Positions 43,800 through 54,799 of a DNA stretch of 64,000 bases are shown piece by piece. Within the stretch, counting starts at the first letter, position 1. Each line of letters starts with the position of its first letter. Source of the DNA: Notamacropus eugenii (Eukaryota; Chordata; Mammalia; Diprotodontia; Macropodidae); the NCBI RefSeq assembly GCF_028372415.1, contig NC_092872.1, forward strand, positions 92,176,575 to 92,240,574, given 5' to 3'. A program made the position numbers and the translations under genes. Below the pieces are notes generated by a model, which saw only the letters and a list, made by a program, of their open reading frames with translations, searched no databases and was not told the origin of the DNA.

Positions 43800-44018
43800 A
43801 ATCATGTTGTTGTCTGCCATTTGGGGTTTTCTTGGCAAAGATACTGGAGTGGTTGGCCATTTCCCTCTCCAGCTCATTTTACAGGTGAGGAAACTGAAGC
43901 AAGCGGGGTTAAGTGACTTGCCCAGGGTTGGCTAGAAAGTGTCTGAGGTCAGATTTGAACTCAAATCTTCCTGACTGCAGGCCCAGTGTGCTGTCTGTGC
44001 ACCAAGGCACCTAGATAT
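43800..44018 (-). repeat. tRNA-derived marsupial SINE (RTE-tailed type)
   Basis: Antisense copy with 'gccatttggggttttcttgg' and head '..gtgctgtctgtgcaccaagg'. Confidence 0.88.
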
Positions 44019-44441
44019 TCCTAGTAAATCACATTAACTCCCTTTTAACTAGAATGATGGGGGGAAATGATAATAATAATTATATCAAAAGATTCATAGT
44101 TGTTTTTATCAGTTCTGAATTCCCTCCACTGACACAGATTATGGGCTTTGCAGGCTGCCATGAGTAACTATAACCAAAAAGATTGTCACCCGGTCCTTAA
44201 GCTTCTGGTGCTAAGCCTCTATGCACTTAGCTGGATTTATCCTCATTGGATTCATTCTGGTCTAGCTTTTCAATGCCCCGCATCGCCCAGGCACCAAGAC
44301 CAGGTGTCAGAGTAGGGTTGTCAGTAGAAGAAAAATAACTAAGTTCTCACCATCCCTCCCCCCACCTTCTGCACCCCTGCCCCTCCTTCCTGTGTTTTAA
44401 GATTTACAAAGCACATTCATCACAATAGCTCTATGTAACCT
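44019..44441. other. Nothing recognised
   Basis: No gene or repeat recognised. Confidence 0.4.
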
Positions 44442-44529
44442 GGAGTGAGCAGCAAGTATCTTGTGCTATGCATTTTACTAAGTGCTGAGGTTAAAAAGAA
44501 TGCTAAAACCCCCAGTCTTTGCCCTCAAG
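44442..44529 (-). repeat. L2 LINE 3' part (split by HAL1 copy 2)
   Basis: 'ttactaagtgctgaggttaa', 'cagtctttgccctcaagaca' is antisense L2 that resumes at 47505. Confidence 0.7.
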
Positions 44530-44542
44530 ACATTGCCATTCT
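44530..44542. repeat. Target-site duplication of HAL1 copy 2 (left)
   Basis: acattgccattct, repeated exactly at 47492-47504. Confidence 0.9.
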
Positions 44543-45366
44543 TTTTTTTTTTGTATTTAAATTTATTTATTTAAATTTTCAACATTCATTTCCACAAAAT
44601 TTTGGGTTCCAAATTTTCTCCCCATTTCTCCCCTCCTCCAACCCCAAAACACCGAGCATTCTAATTACCCTTATTGCCAATCTGCCCTCCCTTCTAACAT
44701 CCCTCTCTTCCCTTATCCCCCTCTTCTCTTTTGTCTTGTAGGGCAAGATAAATTTCTATACCCTATTACCTGTATTTCTTATTTCCTAGTTGTATGCAAG
44801 AACAATACTCAACACTTGTTCCTAAAACTTTGAGTTCCAACTTCTCTTCATCCCTTCCTTCCCACCCATTTCCTTTGAGAAGGCAAGCAATTCAATATAG
44901 GCCATATCTGTGTGGTTTTGCCAATGACTTCCATAATAGTCGTGTTGTGTAAGACTAACTATGTTTCCGTCCATTCTATCCTGCCCCCCATTGCTTCTAT
45001 TCTCTCTTTTGATCCTATCCCTCCCCAAGACTGCTCCCTCCTCCCACTGCCCTCCCTTCCATTATCCCCCCCACTCTGCTTATCCCCTTCACCCCCACTT
45101 TCCTGTATTGTAAGATAGGTTTTCATACCAAAATGAGTGTGCATTTTATTCCTTCCTTTAGTCGAATGTGATGAGAGTAAGCTTCATGTTTTTTCTCTCA
45201 CCTCCCCCCTTTTTCCCTCCACTGAAAACTCTTTTACTTGCCTCTTTTGTGAGAGATAATTTGCCCCATTTCATTTCTCCCTTTCTCCTCTCAATATATT
45301 TCTCTCACCACTTAATTTCATTATTTTAAGATATGATTCCATCCTATTCAATTCACCCTGTGCTCT

Positions 45367-45461
<95 letters not shown>

Positions 45462-45468
45462 TGTGTGT
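45367..45468. repeat. (GT)n(GA)n compound microsatellite inside HAL1
   Basis: About 24 nt of GT, 69 nt of GA and a short GT run. Almost uninterrupted, so likely highly variable in length. Confidence 0.97.
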
Positions 45469-45609
45469 AATCCCACCAATTACTCAGATACTGAAAAAAG
45501 TTTCAAGAGTTACAAATATTATCTTTCCATGTAGGAATGTAAATAGTTCAACTTTAGTAAGTCCCTTATGACTTCTCTTTGCTGTTTACCTTTTCATGTT
45601 TCTCTTCAT

Positions 45610-46730
45610 TCTTGTGTTTGAAAGTCAAATTTTCTTTTCAGCTCTGGTCTTTTCATCAAGAATGCCTGAAAGTCCTCTATTTCATTGAAAGACCAATTTT
45701 TCCCCTGAAGTATTAGACTCAGTTTTGCTGGGTAGGTGATTCTTGGTTTTAGTCCTAGTTCCTTTGACTTCTGGAATATCATATTCTATGCCCTTTGATC
45801 CCTTAATGTAGAAGCTGCTAGGTCTTGTGTTATCCTGATTGTATTTCCACAATACTTGAATTGTTTCTTTCTAGCTACTTGCACTATTATCTCCTTGACC
45901 AGGGAACTCTGAAATTTGGCCACAATGTTCCTAGGAGTTTCTCTTTTGGGATCTCTTTCAGGTGGTGATCAGTGGATTCTTTCAATATATATTTTGCCCC
46001 CTGGTTCTAGAATATCAGGGCAGTTTTCCTTGATAATTTCATGAAAGATGATGTCTAGGCTCTTGTTTTTGATCATAGCTTTCAGGTAGTCCCATAATTT
46101 TTAAATTGTCTCTCCTGGATCTATTTTCCAGGTCAGTTGTTTTTCCAATGAGATATTTCACATTATCTTCCATTTTTTCATTCATTTGGGTTTGCTTTGT
46201 GATTTCTTGGTTTCTCATAAAGTCATTAGCCTCCATCTGTTCCATTCTAATTTTGAAAGAACTATTTTCTTCAGTGAGCTTTTGAATCTCCTTTTCCATT
46301 TGGCTAATTCTGTTTTTTAAAACCTTCTTCTCCTCATTGGCTTTTTGAACCTCTTTTGCCAATTGAGTTAGCCTATTTTTAAAGGTATTATTTTCTTCAG
46401 CATTTTTTTGGGTCTCCTTTAGCAAGGTGTTGACCCCCTTTTCATGCTTTTCTTGCATCTCTCTCATTTCTTTTCCCAAATTTTCCTCCACCTCTCTTAC
46501 TTGATTTTCAAAATCCTTTTTGAGCTCTTCCATGGCCTGAGACCATTGAATATTTATTTTGGATATCTGGTATACAGAAGCCTTGACTTTTATGTCTTTC
46601 CCTGATGGTAAGCATTGTTCTTCCTCATCTGAAAGGATGGGAGAAGATATCTGTTCACCAAGAAAGTAACCTTCTATAGTCTTATTTTTTTCCCTTTTTT
46701 GGGCGTTTTTCCAACCAGTTACTTGACTTT
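45610..46730 (-). pseudogene. HAL1 ORF1 (L1 ORF1p-like), broken
   Basis: Coiled coil open from about 46730 to 46120: KKDFENQVREVEENLGKEM, LLKETQKNAEENNTFKNRL, ISQMEKEIQKLTEENSSFK. Then the RRM start RSRRDNLKIMGLPES, after which the frame changes near 46080. The C-terminal half (NKSLDIIFHEIIKENCPDIL, RDPKRETPRNIVAKFQSS, KPRITYPAKLSLILQ) has two stops. The start codon of copy 1 (ATG) is ACG here, and a shorter A run shifts the first codons. Confidence 0.8.
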
Positions 46731-47491
46731 TGGGTCCTTTGTCAAGAGTAGTGTATACTCTGGGAATCTGTAAGATCTCAGTTCCTCCAAGGTGGCACAA
46801 TCAAGCATGTACTGGTCTGGGCACAGGCAAGGAATTTTGTGCCCAGAATCTTAGCAGTTACCTCTCCACAGCCACCTGGCCTCCAGTTCCACCAAGTCAG
46901 CACAGGGGGCTGATTTTCAGATAAGCTGGATGGGCAGGGCTGCCATTCAGTGTGAGACAAAGACCAGCTCCCCCAGGGCCTCCACACAGGGCTGAGCCAA
47001 GAATCAGCTCCTCAGTGCCCCCAGGGTTTTATGCTCCAACAACAGATGAAGTTGCTGCACCTCCTGATGTGGCCTCTATGGTGGCTGCCTAAGACCCACC
47101 CTATAGGAAGGCCCTTCTGCCTTCCTGGCCAACTGAAAAAACCCCGTCACTGACCTTTGGCGCCTGTGGGTTAAGGGATCTGTGAACCTGCTGCTGCTGG
47201 AACTGGGGATTCCACAACTGGAGATTCTGCCCCCACAGGCTGTTCACTGAGCTGTGCACCAGGGCCAAGGCTGGACTGGGCTCCGCGCTTTGCTCCACGT
47301 CTGGTGCAACCCACGTTTTCTGTGGGCCTTTCAGGTCACCCTGGGCTGGAAATCTCCTCCACTCTGTTGTTCTCCACTTCTGCTGCTCCAGCATTTGTTG
47401 AGAGTCCTTCTCTACAGCTATTTTATGGGCTGTGTAGGGAAAGCCTTCGTATGTGTGTCTTTCTACTTCACCATCTTGGCTCTGCCCCCCA

Positions 47492-47504
47492 ACATTGCCA
47501 TTCT
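47492..47504. repeat. Target-site duplication of HAL1 copy 2 (right)
   Basis: Exact 13-bp match to 44530-44542. Confidence 0.9.
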
Positions 47505-48000
47505 AATGGCAGAGATGGCTTGTAAATAGTTAGGTAGATACATGATATGTACAGAGGATGTGAAGGCAGTCTAAGAGTTTGAAGGTGCTGGATGACAGAG
47601 GAAACGGACAATAGGGGACAGTCTACTGAAGAAGGTGGTTTTTGTTGTTCAGTCATTTCGGTCTTGTCAAACTCTTCATGATCCCATTTGGGGTTTTCTT
47701 GGCAGAGACTCTGGAGTGGATTCCTATTTCCTTCTCCACCTCACTTTACTGATGAGGAAACTGAGACAAACAGGGTTGAGCGATTTGCCCAGGGTTACTC
47801 CAGGCCCAGCATTCTATCTACTATGTCACCTTGAAGAAAGTCCGATTTAAGCTAAATCTTGAAGGAAGTCAGGGAAATAGAGGCAGAAGTGAGGCAGTGG
47901 AACATTCCAGGTGTGGAGGGCAGAATCTCCTCCAAAGGGCATCCAAAGCTCCCATTATTGGTGAATTTTATTTTAGACTTTGTTTATGGGTTTACAATAT
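47505..48000 (-). repeat. L2 LINE continuation, split again by a SINE
   Basis: 'taatggcagagatggcttgt' and 'gctggatgacagaggaaacg' continue the L2 from 44529. After the SINE at 47638-47831 the L2 resumes with 'taaatcttgaaggaagtcag', 'ggaacattccaggtgtggag'. Confidence 0.65.
47638..47831 (-). repeat. tRNA-derived marsupial SINE (RTE-tailed type), internally deleted
   Basis: Tail and core normal ('tcttcatgatcccatttggg'). Then 'gcccagggttactccaggcc' skips about 45 bp of the usual body before the head. Confidence 0.88.
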
Positions 48001-48257
48001 CCTAAAAGATGGGGGTAGGGGGGAGATGAAACTAAGATTTGATAGTTGCAAAGTATATCCTGAAAGTAGACTTGGAAATAGCAGTAATGTACAAAACAAA
48101 TAATTCCAAGCTTCATTTCTGTCTGTAACATGAAGAGAAGGGAGAGGAGGGACAGGTGATTGGGTTTACCTAGTTGGGTCTGTTTGCCTATTTTATACAG
48201 ATCCAGGATTTCATCAACATGAGGCGTTCCCAGTGAGGGAACTCCTACCACCAATGC
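48001..48257. other. Nothing recognised
   Basis: No gene or repeat recognised. Confidence 0.4.
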
Positions 48258-48570
48258 AGATTATGGGATTACAGATCTAAAACTAGAAGGACCTTCAGAA
48301 GTAAGTCAGCCTCCTCATTTTCCAGATGAAGAAATCTGAAGGCCACAGAAGTTGTGACTTAACCCAATGTCTCACAGGCAATAAGAAACAATGTCAGAAT
48401 TTGAACATGGTTCCTAGGACTTCAGTTTCAGTATTCAGGCAAATCCTAGCAGATAACCTAAAAAGGTGAAGTGAGTCTACCCAGGCTCATAGATAGGAAA
48501 TGTTAGAGGCAAGATTTGAACTCAGGGCTTCCTGACTCCAATTCCACTACTCCACCCATTAAACCTCATC
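48258..48570 (-). repeat. Two MIR-type fragments
   Basis: 48258-48440 is MIR3-like ('tcctcattttccagatgaag'). 48450-48570 is an antisense MIR head ('agatttgaactcagggcttc', 'ctgactccaattcc'). Confidence 0.6.
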
Positions 48571-49057
48571 TTTTCTTTTAAACATCAAGAAAATTCCATT
48601 AGAACACTAAGAGGTCTGTCAACCCTGCCAAATCCACAGCCTTTAGCTGAGACTCCCAAGAGGATGGTGTGGGAAGCACATGGGAATGGGTCAGTAGAAA
48701 AGCATGGAAGACTCAAACGAGACAGAACATGCAGATCCCACGGACCTTCAGACCATGCATGATTCATGGCCCAGATCAAAAGGACGCTGCCGTCCCAAGG
48801 ATCCACATTGCTTGTTCCCAAGTACCCTGGATTTTTAAAATGCCTGACTATACAGTAATACAGTGGAGGCAAAGGGTGGAGTGTCTGAATAATCCTGTGG
48901 GCAGGAAAATTTGGGAGCAGCTCTTTCTTCAGGCTACTCTCTACTCCACCCCAGGTATTTTTCCAAATTAGGAAGGAACTGCAACACACTGTCACAGGCT
49001 TCTCAATCGCTTAATCAGCCTGCCTTAGAATCAGCCCCAGGGCAGTCAGAACCATAG
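48571..49057. other. No recognised gene or repeat
   Basis: Frames of 136 (minus) and 100 (plus) codons overlap here. Neither shows a domain, and their overlap on opposite strands suggests chance. Confidence 0.4.
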
Positions 49058-49265
49058 CAGATATTTATCTAGGATTTTAAGTCATATTTTAGCTCATCTG
49101 ATCCTTATGGCTTTTATTCTTTCTGCCCTCATTTTCAGATAAAGAAACTGAGGCTCATTGAAGTTAAATGACTTCCCCAGGGTCTTGCAGCCAGCAAGGG
49201 TCCAGGATAATAACTGAACCAAGGTCTTCTAGGTTCCAAATCCAATCACTATCTTGCTGCCTCTC
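49058..49265 (-). repeat. MIR-type SINE
   Basis: 'agctcatctgatccttatgg', 'agataaagaaactgaggctc', 'cagccagcaagggtcc'. Confidence 0.7.
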
Positions 49266-49637
49266 TTACTACAGTACTGAGGTTTCTGTGAGGACAGCAC
49301 AGTCTTGATCTGGCTTCCCCTCCTTAGAACTTGATTCCCTAGGGAGAAATGTCTCCCACTTCCCCTGAACAAGGGAGTATATGCTTCTGCTAACTAGCTC
49401 ATCTACCTCCTATCCCCCAAATATCCTTTGTTTTCACAAGAGCTATTACCTGAGCACCTACTTCTAAACTCACTCTGTCAGATTAAGCTCGTTTAAATTC
49501 ACTCCTTCATTCCCCAAGTACATCTTTTCAAATACCTGAGAACTTTGCCTCACTTTAAGCAAACATCATATAAATTTGAAGATTTTTTTTTAATGAGATT
49601 TTTCTTTAAGCAAGATACATTTCTAAATTTATACTTC
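49266..49637. other. Nothing recognised
   Basis: No gene or repeat recognised. Confidence 0.4.
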
Positions 49638-49876
49638 ATTGGTGAGTCCTTTCAGTCATGTCCAACTCTTTGTGACCCCATTTTGGGGTTTTCTTGGCAG
49701 AGATACTGGAGTGGTTTGCCATTTCCTCCTCCAACTCATTTTACAAATGAGGAAACTGAGACCAACAGGGTTAATTAACTTGCCCAGGGCTACACAGCTA
49801 GTAATTGAGGTTGGATTTGAATTCAGGTCTTGAAGGCTGGGGGACCTCTATCCACTGCATCACCTAGCTGCCTTTT
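49638..49876 (-). repeat. tRNA-derived marsupial SINE (RTE-tailed type)
   Basis: Full-length antisense copy, 'gtccaactctttgtgacccc' to 'ctatccactgcatcacctag'. Confidence 0.92.
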
Positions 49877-50009
49877 AATTTACACACCCTTTCATAAATA
49901 TTCTTCAGTTACTTTCATATGTGATCCTGTTCTGTCTGTCCAACTCATTCTCCACGAACGGGAGCCGTTCTTTGAGTTTTTCTGGCCACTCTCCATCTGC
50001 AGAATCACA

Positions 50010-50140
50010 CATTCTTAGGGCTGATAGGGACTTTAGAGCTGATCTAGGCCAACCCCATCATTTTACAAATGAGGAGACTAAAGCAGGGAGACGTAAAGTG
50101 ATAAGTCACAAGGTTACACAGGTGGTTGCTTGGCTTTCAT
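50010..50140 (-). repeat. MIR3-like SINE
   Basis: 'gggactttagagctgatcta', 'ttttacaaatgaggagacta', 'acaaggttacacaggtgg'. Confidence 0.65.
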
Positions 50141-50355
50141 CTTTGTCTACATGGATTCTAAATATAGCAAGTTCTCAGCGTTGCTGGTTTTAACTGAGTT
50201 CTCAACATCCGTGGTCTGCAAACACTTTCAGTTTCTCATTCCTATTAGTAAAAAAATTTGTGAACACAACCCCCAATATGAATGTGCCATTTACTTATTT
50301 AAAACTTACATACCTGTACCAATGGGATAATGTTTATATTCAAAACTTACACAAA
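50141..50355. other. Nothing recognised
   Basis: AT-rich. No gene or repeat recognised. Confidence 0.4.
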
Positions 50356-50600
50356 AATAAGTTTTTTTAAATTTTAATTAATCTATTTTTAGTTTTCAGC
50401 ATTCATTTTCACAAGATTTTGAGTTCCAAATATTCATCCCATCTCTCCCCTCCCTTCACCCCAAGATAGCATGCATTCTGATTACCCCTTCCCCCAGTCT
50501 GCCCTCCCTACTCTTATCCCTTTTCTCCCCACTTTCTTGTAGGATAAGATAGACTTCTATACCCCATTGCCTGTATATCTTTAAAAAAAATTTTTTTTTT
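50356..50600 (-). mobile_element. HAL1/L1-like LINE 3' remnant, copy 4
   Basis: Antisense 3' end matching copies 1 and 2: 'cagcattcattttcacaaga', 'ttttgagttccaaatattc', 'catgcattctgattacccct', 'aagatagacttctatacccc'. 5'-truncated after about 230 bp, with T/A-rich borders that blur the duplication. Confidence 0.75.
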
Positions 50601-50689
50601 TAAAGGATAACACAAAGATGAATAGGGAACCAGTAGAGGAAAATCCTTGGGATAGCACTAGGGAAACTAGACCAAAGAGAAGAGAAATA

Positions 50690-50995
50690 TGAGCTGGGGA
50701 GAGAGATTTGGAAGCTATTTTTAGACCAGGAGAGTAGTGATGAGGTCTTGAATAAGAATGATGACTGTGTGAGTAGACAGAAAGAGCAGATTTGAGAGAT
50801 GTGGAGATAGAAAAGACATGATTTGACAAATGACAAATTTATGCTGGATGAGTGAAATCAAAGAGTTGAGGATGACACTGAAATCGGGAGCCGAGGTGAA
50901 TGTACGGATGGTCATGTCCTTGACAGAAATGCAGAAGTTTGGGAGAGAAATAGGTTTGGAGGGGGAAGATGCTGTAATGAGATCTTCATTGCAGA
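50690..50995 (-). repeat. L2 LINE ORF2 fragment
   Basis: Antisense L2: 'aggagagtagtgatgaggtc', 'gagttgaggatgacactgaa', 'gtttggagggggaagatgc'. Same ORF2 region as 40868-41040. Confidence 0.65.
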
Positions 50996-51059
50996 CTTCA
51001 ACCCACCTGTACCTGCTCATTCTGGGCCATTCGTTGTCCCACAAAACATGAAAATGGGT

Positions 51060-51425
51060 TTGGGGAAGCAGCTCTTACTCACCAGACATTGCCCAGCAGC
51101 CCTGAGTCAGCAAAGGGGCACAGAGCCAGATAAGGGGTTCCTGCTATAGTCACAAGATGATCTGGAGGGTAGGGTGTGGGTGCCCTGCCAGGGAGGGGAT
51201 GGGATTTTGCTAACATCACCTGTGCTACTTATTCTTTGAAAGTCCCAGTCAATTTTAGTTTATAATCGCCCTCAAGGTCCCATGTTGGTGTAAAAAGGGA
51301 GAGGTTGGGAGTTTTTACAGAGTAGAAAGGGGTGGAGTGGGAGAGTGATCATGTTGGAGACAAGTCTCATGGGGAGGGTGGGATGCAACCCATTTTCCCA
51401 CTGTCCTATCACAGGATCATGCACC
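51060..51425. repeat. Unclassified repeat block, copy B
   Basis: Partner of 41041-41430; 'gggtgggatgcaacccattt' at about 51376 matches 41398 in 18 of 20 positions. Confidence 0.55.
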
Positions 51426-51534
51426 CTTAGAGTCAGTCAAGGGCCCCCACCTGGGACACCAATGATCTAGAAGAAGATCACGGATGCCTAACCTATTCCA
51501 ACACATCTCATCAAGGCTTGATTTCAGAACAAAA

Positions 51535-51690
51535 ACAGTAATAAAATAATTTACATTTATATCATGGGTTAAGGTATACAAAGTGCTTTTCATAAATCAT
51601 TTCACTTGATCTTATCTGAAAGGAATGCAGTCTAGTGAGAAGAGCTACAGACTGAGTCAAGTGACCTGGGTTCTCGTCTTGGAAAAAATA
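51535..51690. repeat. MIR fragments, antisense then sense
   Basis: 'atcatttcacttgatcttat' (antisense core) then 'aagtgacctgggttctcgtc' (sense head). Confidence 0.5.
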
Positions 51691-52182
51691 GAAGTAAAAA
51701 TCATTTATAGAGTTGTGAGAATCAGCTATGAAAATAGAGCTGAAATGCCCAAAGTGGGATTTGTTTTGTTCAACTAAACGTATTTGTTACAAGGGTTTTG
51801 CTTTTTTTTCAACCATAGTGGGGACAGGAAGAAAAGGGGACCTAGATGTAGGGTCATCAAATAAAATTCTAAGAAGGTCACTGGAATATTTTTTTAAATA
51901 CATAGAAAAGAACAGGAGGCAAGTCGAAAGGAAACACAGGAAAGCGGGACAGCTTCAAAAATTATATGTTAAAATGATTATATACTTCAAAGGAAAAGCA
52001 AACTATATAATAGAGACTTGCAGTTTCATGTACAACCCTCTTTTTTCTGCTTTAGTTTGTATTTGGAAATGTTCATTTTATGTGGTGTCTCCTGAGTTCA
52101 GAATAAAACGAAAAAAGAAAAGAAATAGAAAAAATACGGAAGCATTTTGAGGATTTAAAAAAAGTGTGATTTAAATGTAAGG
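51691..52182. other. No recognised gene; possible LINE-tail debris
   Basis: A 140-codon lysine-rich frame (51728-52150) is open, but its content is AT-driven and matches no domain I know. A stretch at 51780-51820 ('tatttgttacaagggttttg') recurs at 54100-54120, which points to repeat origin. Confidence 0.45.
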
Positions 52183-52427
52183 CAGTAATAATGTCTAAGT
52201 AGTACCCTGGGCTTGAAATCAGGGAGACATCTTCATGAGTTCAAATCTGACTCACTTACTAGTTGTGTAACCCTAGCTAAATCACTTAACCCCACTTACC
52301 TCAGTCCCTCATTTGTAAAATGAGCTGGAGAAGGAAATGTTGAGCCACTCTAGTATTTTTGCCAAGAAAAACCCAAAAGGGGTCACGAAGAATCAGATAC
52401 AACTGAAACGACTCACCAATAAATAAT
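52183..52427 (+). repeat. tRNA-derived marsupial SINE (RTE-tailed type)
   Basis: Sense copy with decayed head and good tail 'ggggtcacgaagaatcagat', 'acaactgaaacgactcacc'. Confidence 0.88.
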
Positions 52428-53294
52428 ACCTATATAAAACTCAGGTGTGGAGAGGCAACATAGTCTAAATGTAGGTGTTTCCCACTGGGACATTATTCCC
52501 ACTGGGTACGAGAAACATATAAAGGAAGCATGGTGAATATTGAATAAGTTACGACTTTATCCTATTGGAATATCTCAAAAGTAACAGTGGAAAAAATTGT
52601 GGATTGGAGAATGTGTGAGAAACAGGTGAGGAAACTGGGAGAATGAGAAAGAGAGTAGAAGTGTGAATAATGCATCTGAAAATTTTAAGAGAGAATTGAA
52701 GGGATAACTTTTACTAACAAAAACTAAATAAATGAGATTTGGTTTCAAAACCCTTTTCATGTTAATCTAGAGAAAAAACCAATGTCAACAACCTGGTGAG
52801 AGACAACCTAATTGATTTCCAATTGGAATTGATTTGTAGTCAATGATGTTATAAAAGAGTTGGTGTATTCTTAATCCATTCTCACTAAATATGTTCACAA
52901 GGCTTTAATCCTATTTATAATAACTTGTCTCTATGAATCAGACTTCTTGGTCCTATTTTCAGTCAAATTCGAAGAAAGTAAACTGGAGCCTAAATATAAT
53001 ATGGGGGTATCTCTTTCAAAAACAATGCCAAGAATAAAACTATTGATTGACAAGAGACAGGATCAGGGTCCCACTAATTTCTATGACTGTGTTCAGATAT
53101 GCATTAGGCGCTGTTTATGATACTGAAAGATGTTAAGATGTTACATATGGAATAAAGTTTTCTTAATGAAAAACAAATCTATTTTATTTCTTATGCGCAT
53201 ATGCATGGCAAATCTCTAGAATTTATTTTCTTTCATGTTGAATAGTGGGTATAGAAAGGTTTATTGAAAGCCAGGGTGTATGAGGAGTAAAAAA
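52428..53294. other. No recognised gene or repeat
   Basis: AT-rich. No repeat family or coding domain recognised. Confidence 0.4.
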
Positions 53295-53678
53295 GTTAGG
53301 AACCTCTGGTGTAAATATCCTGCTTTGGAATCAGGAAGACCTGGATCCAGGTCTAATACTGAAAGCACACTCACTGGCTGTCTCTTTTTACTGTTGTTAA
53401 GTTGTGTCCAATTCTTCATGACCCCATTTGGGGTTTTCTTGATAAGAATATTGGAGTGGTTTGTCATCAGCTTAATTTACAGATAAGGAAACTGAGGCAA
53501 ATAGAGTGAAGTGATCTGCTGCCTAGGGTCACACAGCTAGTAAGTGTCCGAGACCAGACTTGAACTCAGGAAGATCAGTCTTTCTGATTTCAGGTTGGCT
53601 ATTTTATCCATCGTACTACCTTGCTGTTGGACTGTAGGTAGGTTATTTAACATCTCAGTCTCCCCCAGGCAAACTTCT
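53295..53678 (+). repeat. MIR-type SINE split by another SINE
   Basis: Sense element: 'gctttggaatcaggaagacc' up to 53387, resuming at 53628 with 'taggttatttaacatctcag'. Confidence 0.6.
53388..53627 (-). repeat. tRNA-derived marsupial SINE (RTE-tailed type)
   Basis: Antisense full-length copy ('caattcttcatgaccccatt' to 'tccatcgtactaccttgctg') inserted in a MIR. Confidence 0.88.
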
Positions 53679-53683
53679 AATAT

Positions 53684-53877
53684 AAGATTTCTTAATCTTT
53701 TTGGTATCATAGATACTTTTGGCAGTCTGGTGAAGCCATTGGACCCCTCCTCAGAACAATGTCTTTAGATGCATAAAATAAAAGACATTACATTACAAAG
53801 GAGACCAATTATGTGGAAATATACTTACCAAGATATTCTTAAAAACAAGTTCAGGGACTCTAGGTTAAGAACTCCTG
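53684..53877. mobile_element. hAT-like MITE, nearly complete
   Basis: Ends 'aagatttcttaatcttttt' and 'aggttaagaactcctg' are imperfect inverted repeats. Internal 'ggcagtctggtgaagccatt', 'acattacaaaggagacca', 'attatgtggaaatatactta'. The most complete uninterrupted copy here; about 194 bp. Confidence 0.75.
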
Positions 53878-54039
53878 AAATACTGTAGGTTGCAAAGTAA
53901 ATATATTTCTGTATTGCTAGAGTAAATTTTCTCTCCCAGATCTCCTTAAGTCTAGTGCAAAAAATTCCTTAAACCTAAAATGAGTTAAAATTCCATGTTG
54001 AGAGTCTTTTGAAAACTTAACACTTTCCCTCACCCATGC

Positions 54040-54225
54040 AGATCGAGATATATATTTTGGATATGTCCAATATAGGAATGTTTTTTCTTGACTAGCCATA
54101 TTTATTACAAGGGTTTTGTTTTTCTTTTCAATGTAACTATATATGGAGGAGCTATGGAGGAGGTGGGAGGGAAAGAAAATAGATTTTTGTTCATTGAAAA
54201 GTTAAATCAAAAAATGTTTTAAAGC
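54040..54225 (+). repeat. Possible LINE 3' tail
   Basis: 'tatttattacaagggttttg', 'gaggaggtgggagggaaag' then an A-rich end. Shares its core with 51780-51820. Family not established. Confidence 0.35.
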
Positions 54226-54485
54226 TCTGGTGAGTCATCTACCACAAAAAGAACAATATTTTGCTCTGCTTCCCACCTCGAGGTATTTGGAGATACCCCA
54301 GAGATGACAGTCAGGGTTGGGAACTACTATTCTAAGCTGAATCTTGCTCAGTGTAAAAAATACTGGCTGATAAAGTCCTGGCTAAGCTCTGAGGAACAAC
54401 TCACTGGTGAGGGAAGAACATTCCTTCACCCAAGAATCTTCACCTCCTAGCATTAGGGGCATGAGTTTTCATGATAGGCATCACA

Positions 54486-54728
54486 CAATGTTGAGTCATT
54501 TCAGTCTAACTCTTTGCGACCCCATTTGACGTTTTCTTGGCAAAGCCACTGGAGTGGTTTGCCATTTCCTTTTCATTTTAAAAGTGAGGAAAGTGAGGCA
54601 AACAGGGTTAAATGACTTGCCCAGGGTCACACAGCTAGCAAGTATCTGAAGCTGGATTTGAACTCGGGAAGATGAGTCTCTCTGACTCCAGACCAGGCAC
54701 TCTATCCACTGCACCATGCAGCTACCCT
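54486..54728 (-). repeat. tRNA-derived marsupial SINE (RTE-tailed type)
   Basis: Full-length antisense copy, 'aactctttgcgaccccattt' to 'ccactgcaccatgcagctac'. Confidence 0.9.
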
Positions 54729-54799
54729 GGTGTGATACTGGCCAGATTTCAATGAGATGGAATTGCTCAGGTGTCCATGCCCACTGGAGAAGGCAGGTC

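Larger units (their letters stand above)
44543..47491 (-). mobile_element. HAL1-like (half-L1) LINE, full length, copy 2
   Basis: A 2.95-kb element with the same structure as copy 1: 5' end at 47491 ('ggggggcagagccaagatgg'), 5' UTR of about 0.8 kb, ORF1, no ORF2, purine-rich 3' UTR and an A-rich tail at 44543-44570. It is flanked by perfect 13-bp duplications within an L2. The extra length relative to copy 1 comes partly from a GT/GA microsatellite at 45367-45468, which occupies the 3' UTR spot where copy 1 has (TG)n. Confidence 0.85.

Noticed and set aside
45371-45571. Frame with long (RE)n run
   Set aside because: Product of the GA microsatellite inside HAL1 copy 2.
47254-47529. Open frames antisense to the 5' UTR of HAL1 copy 2
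   Set aside because: Same explanation: antisense of a GC-rich LINE UTR.
48585-48995. 136- and 100-codon frames on opposite strands
   Set aside because: Overlap each other and have no domain; no reason to prefer either.
51728-52150. 140-codon lysine-rich frame
   Set aside because: AT-driven, no domain, and part of the stretch recurs at 54100, so probably repeat debris.
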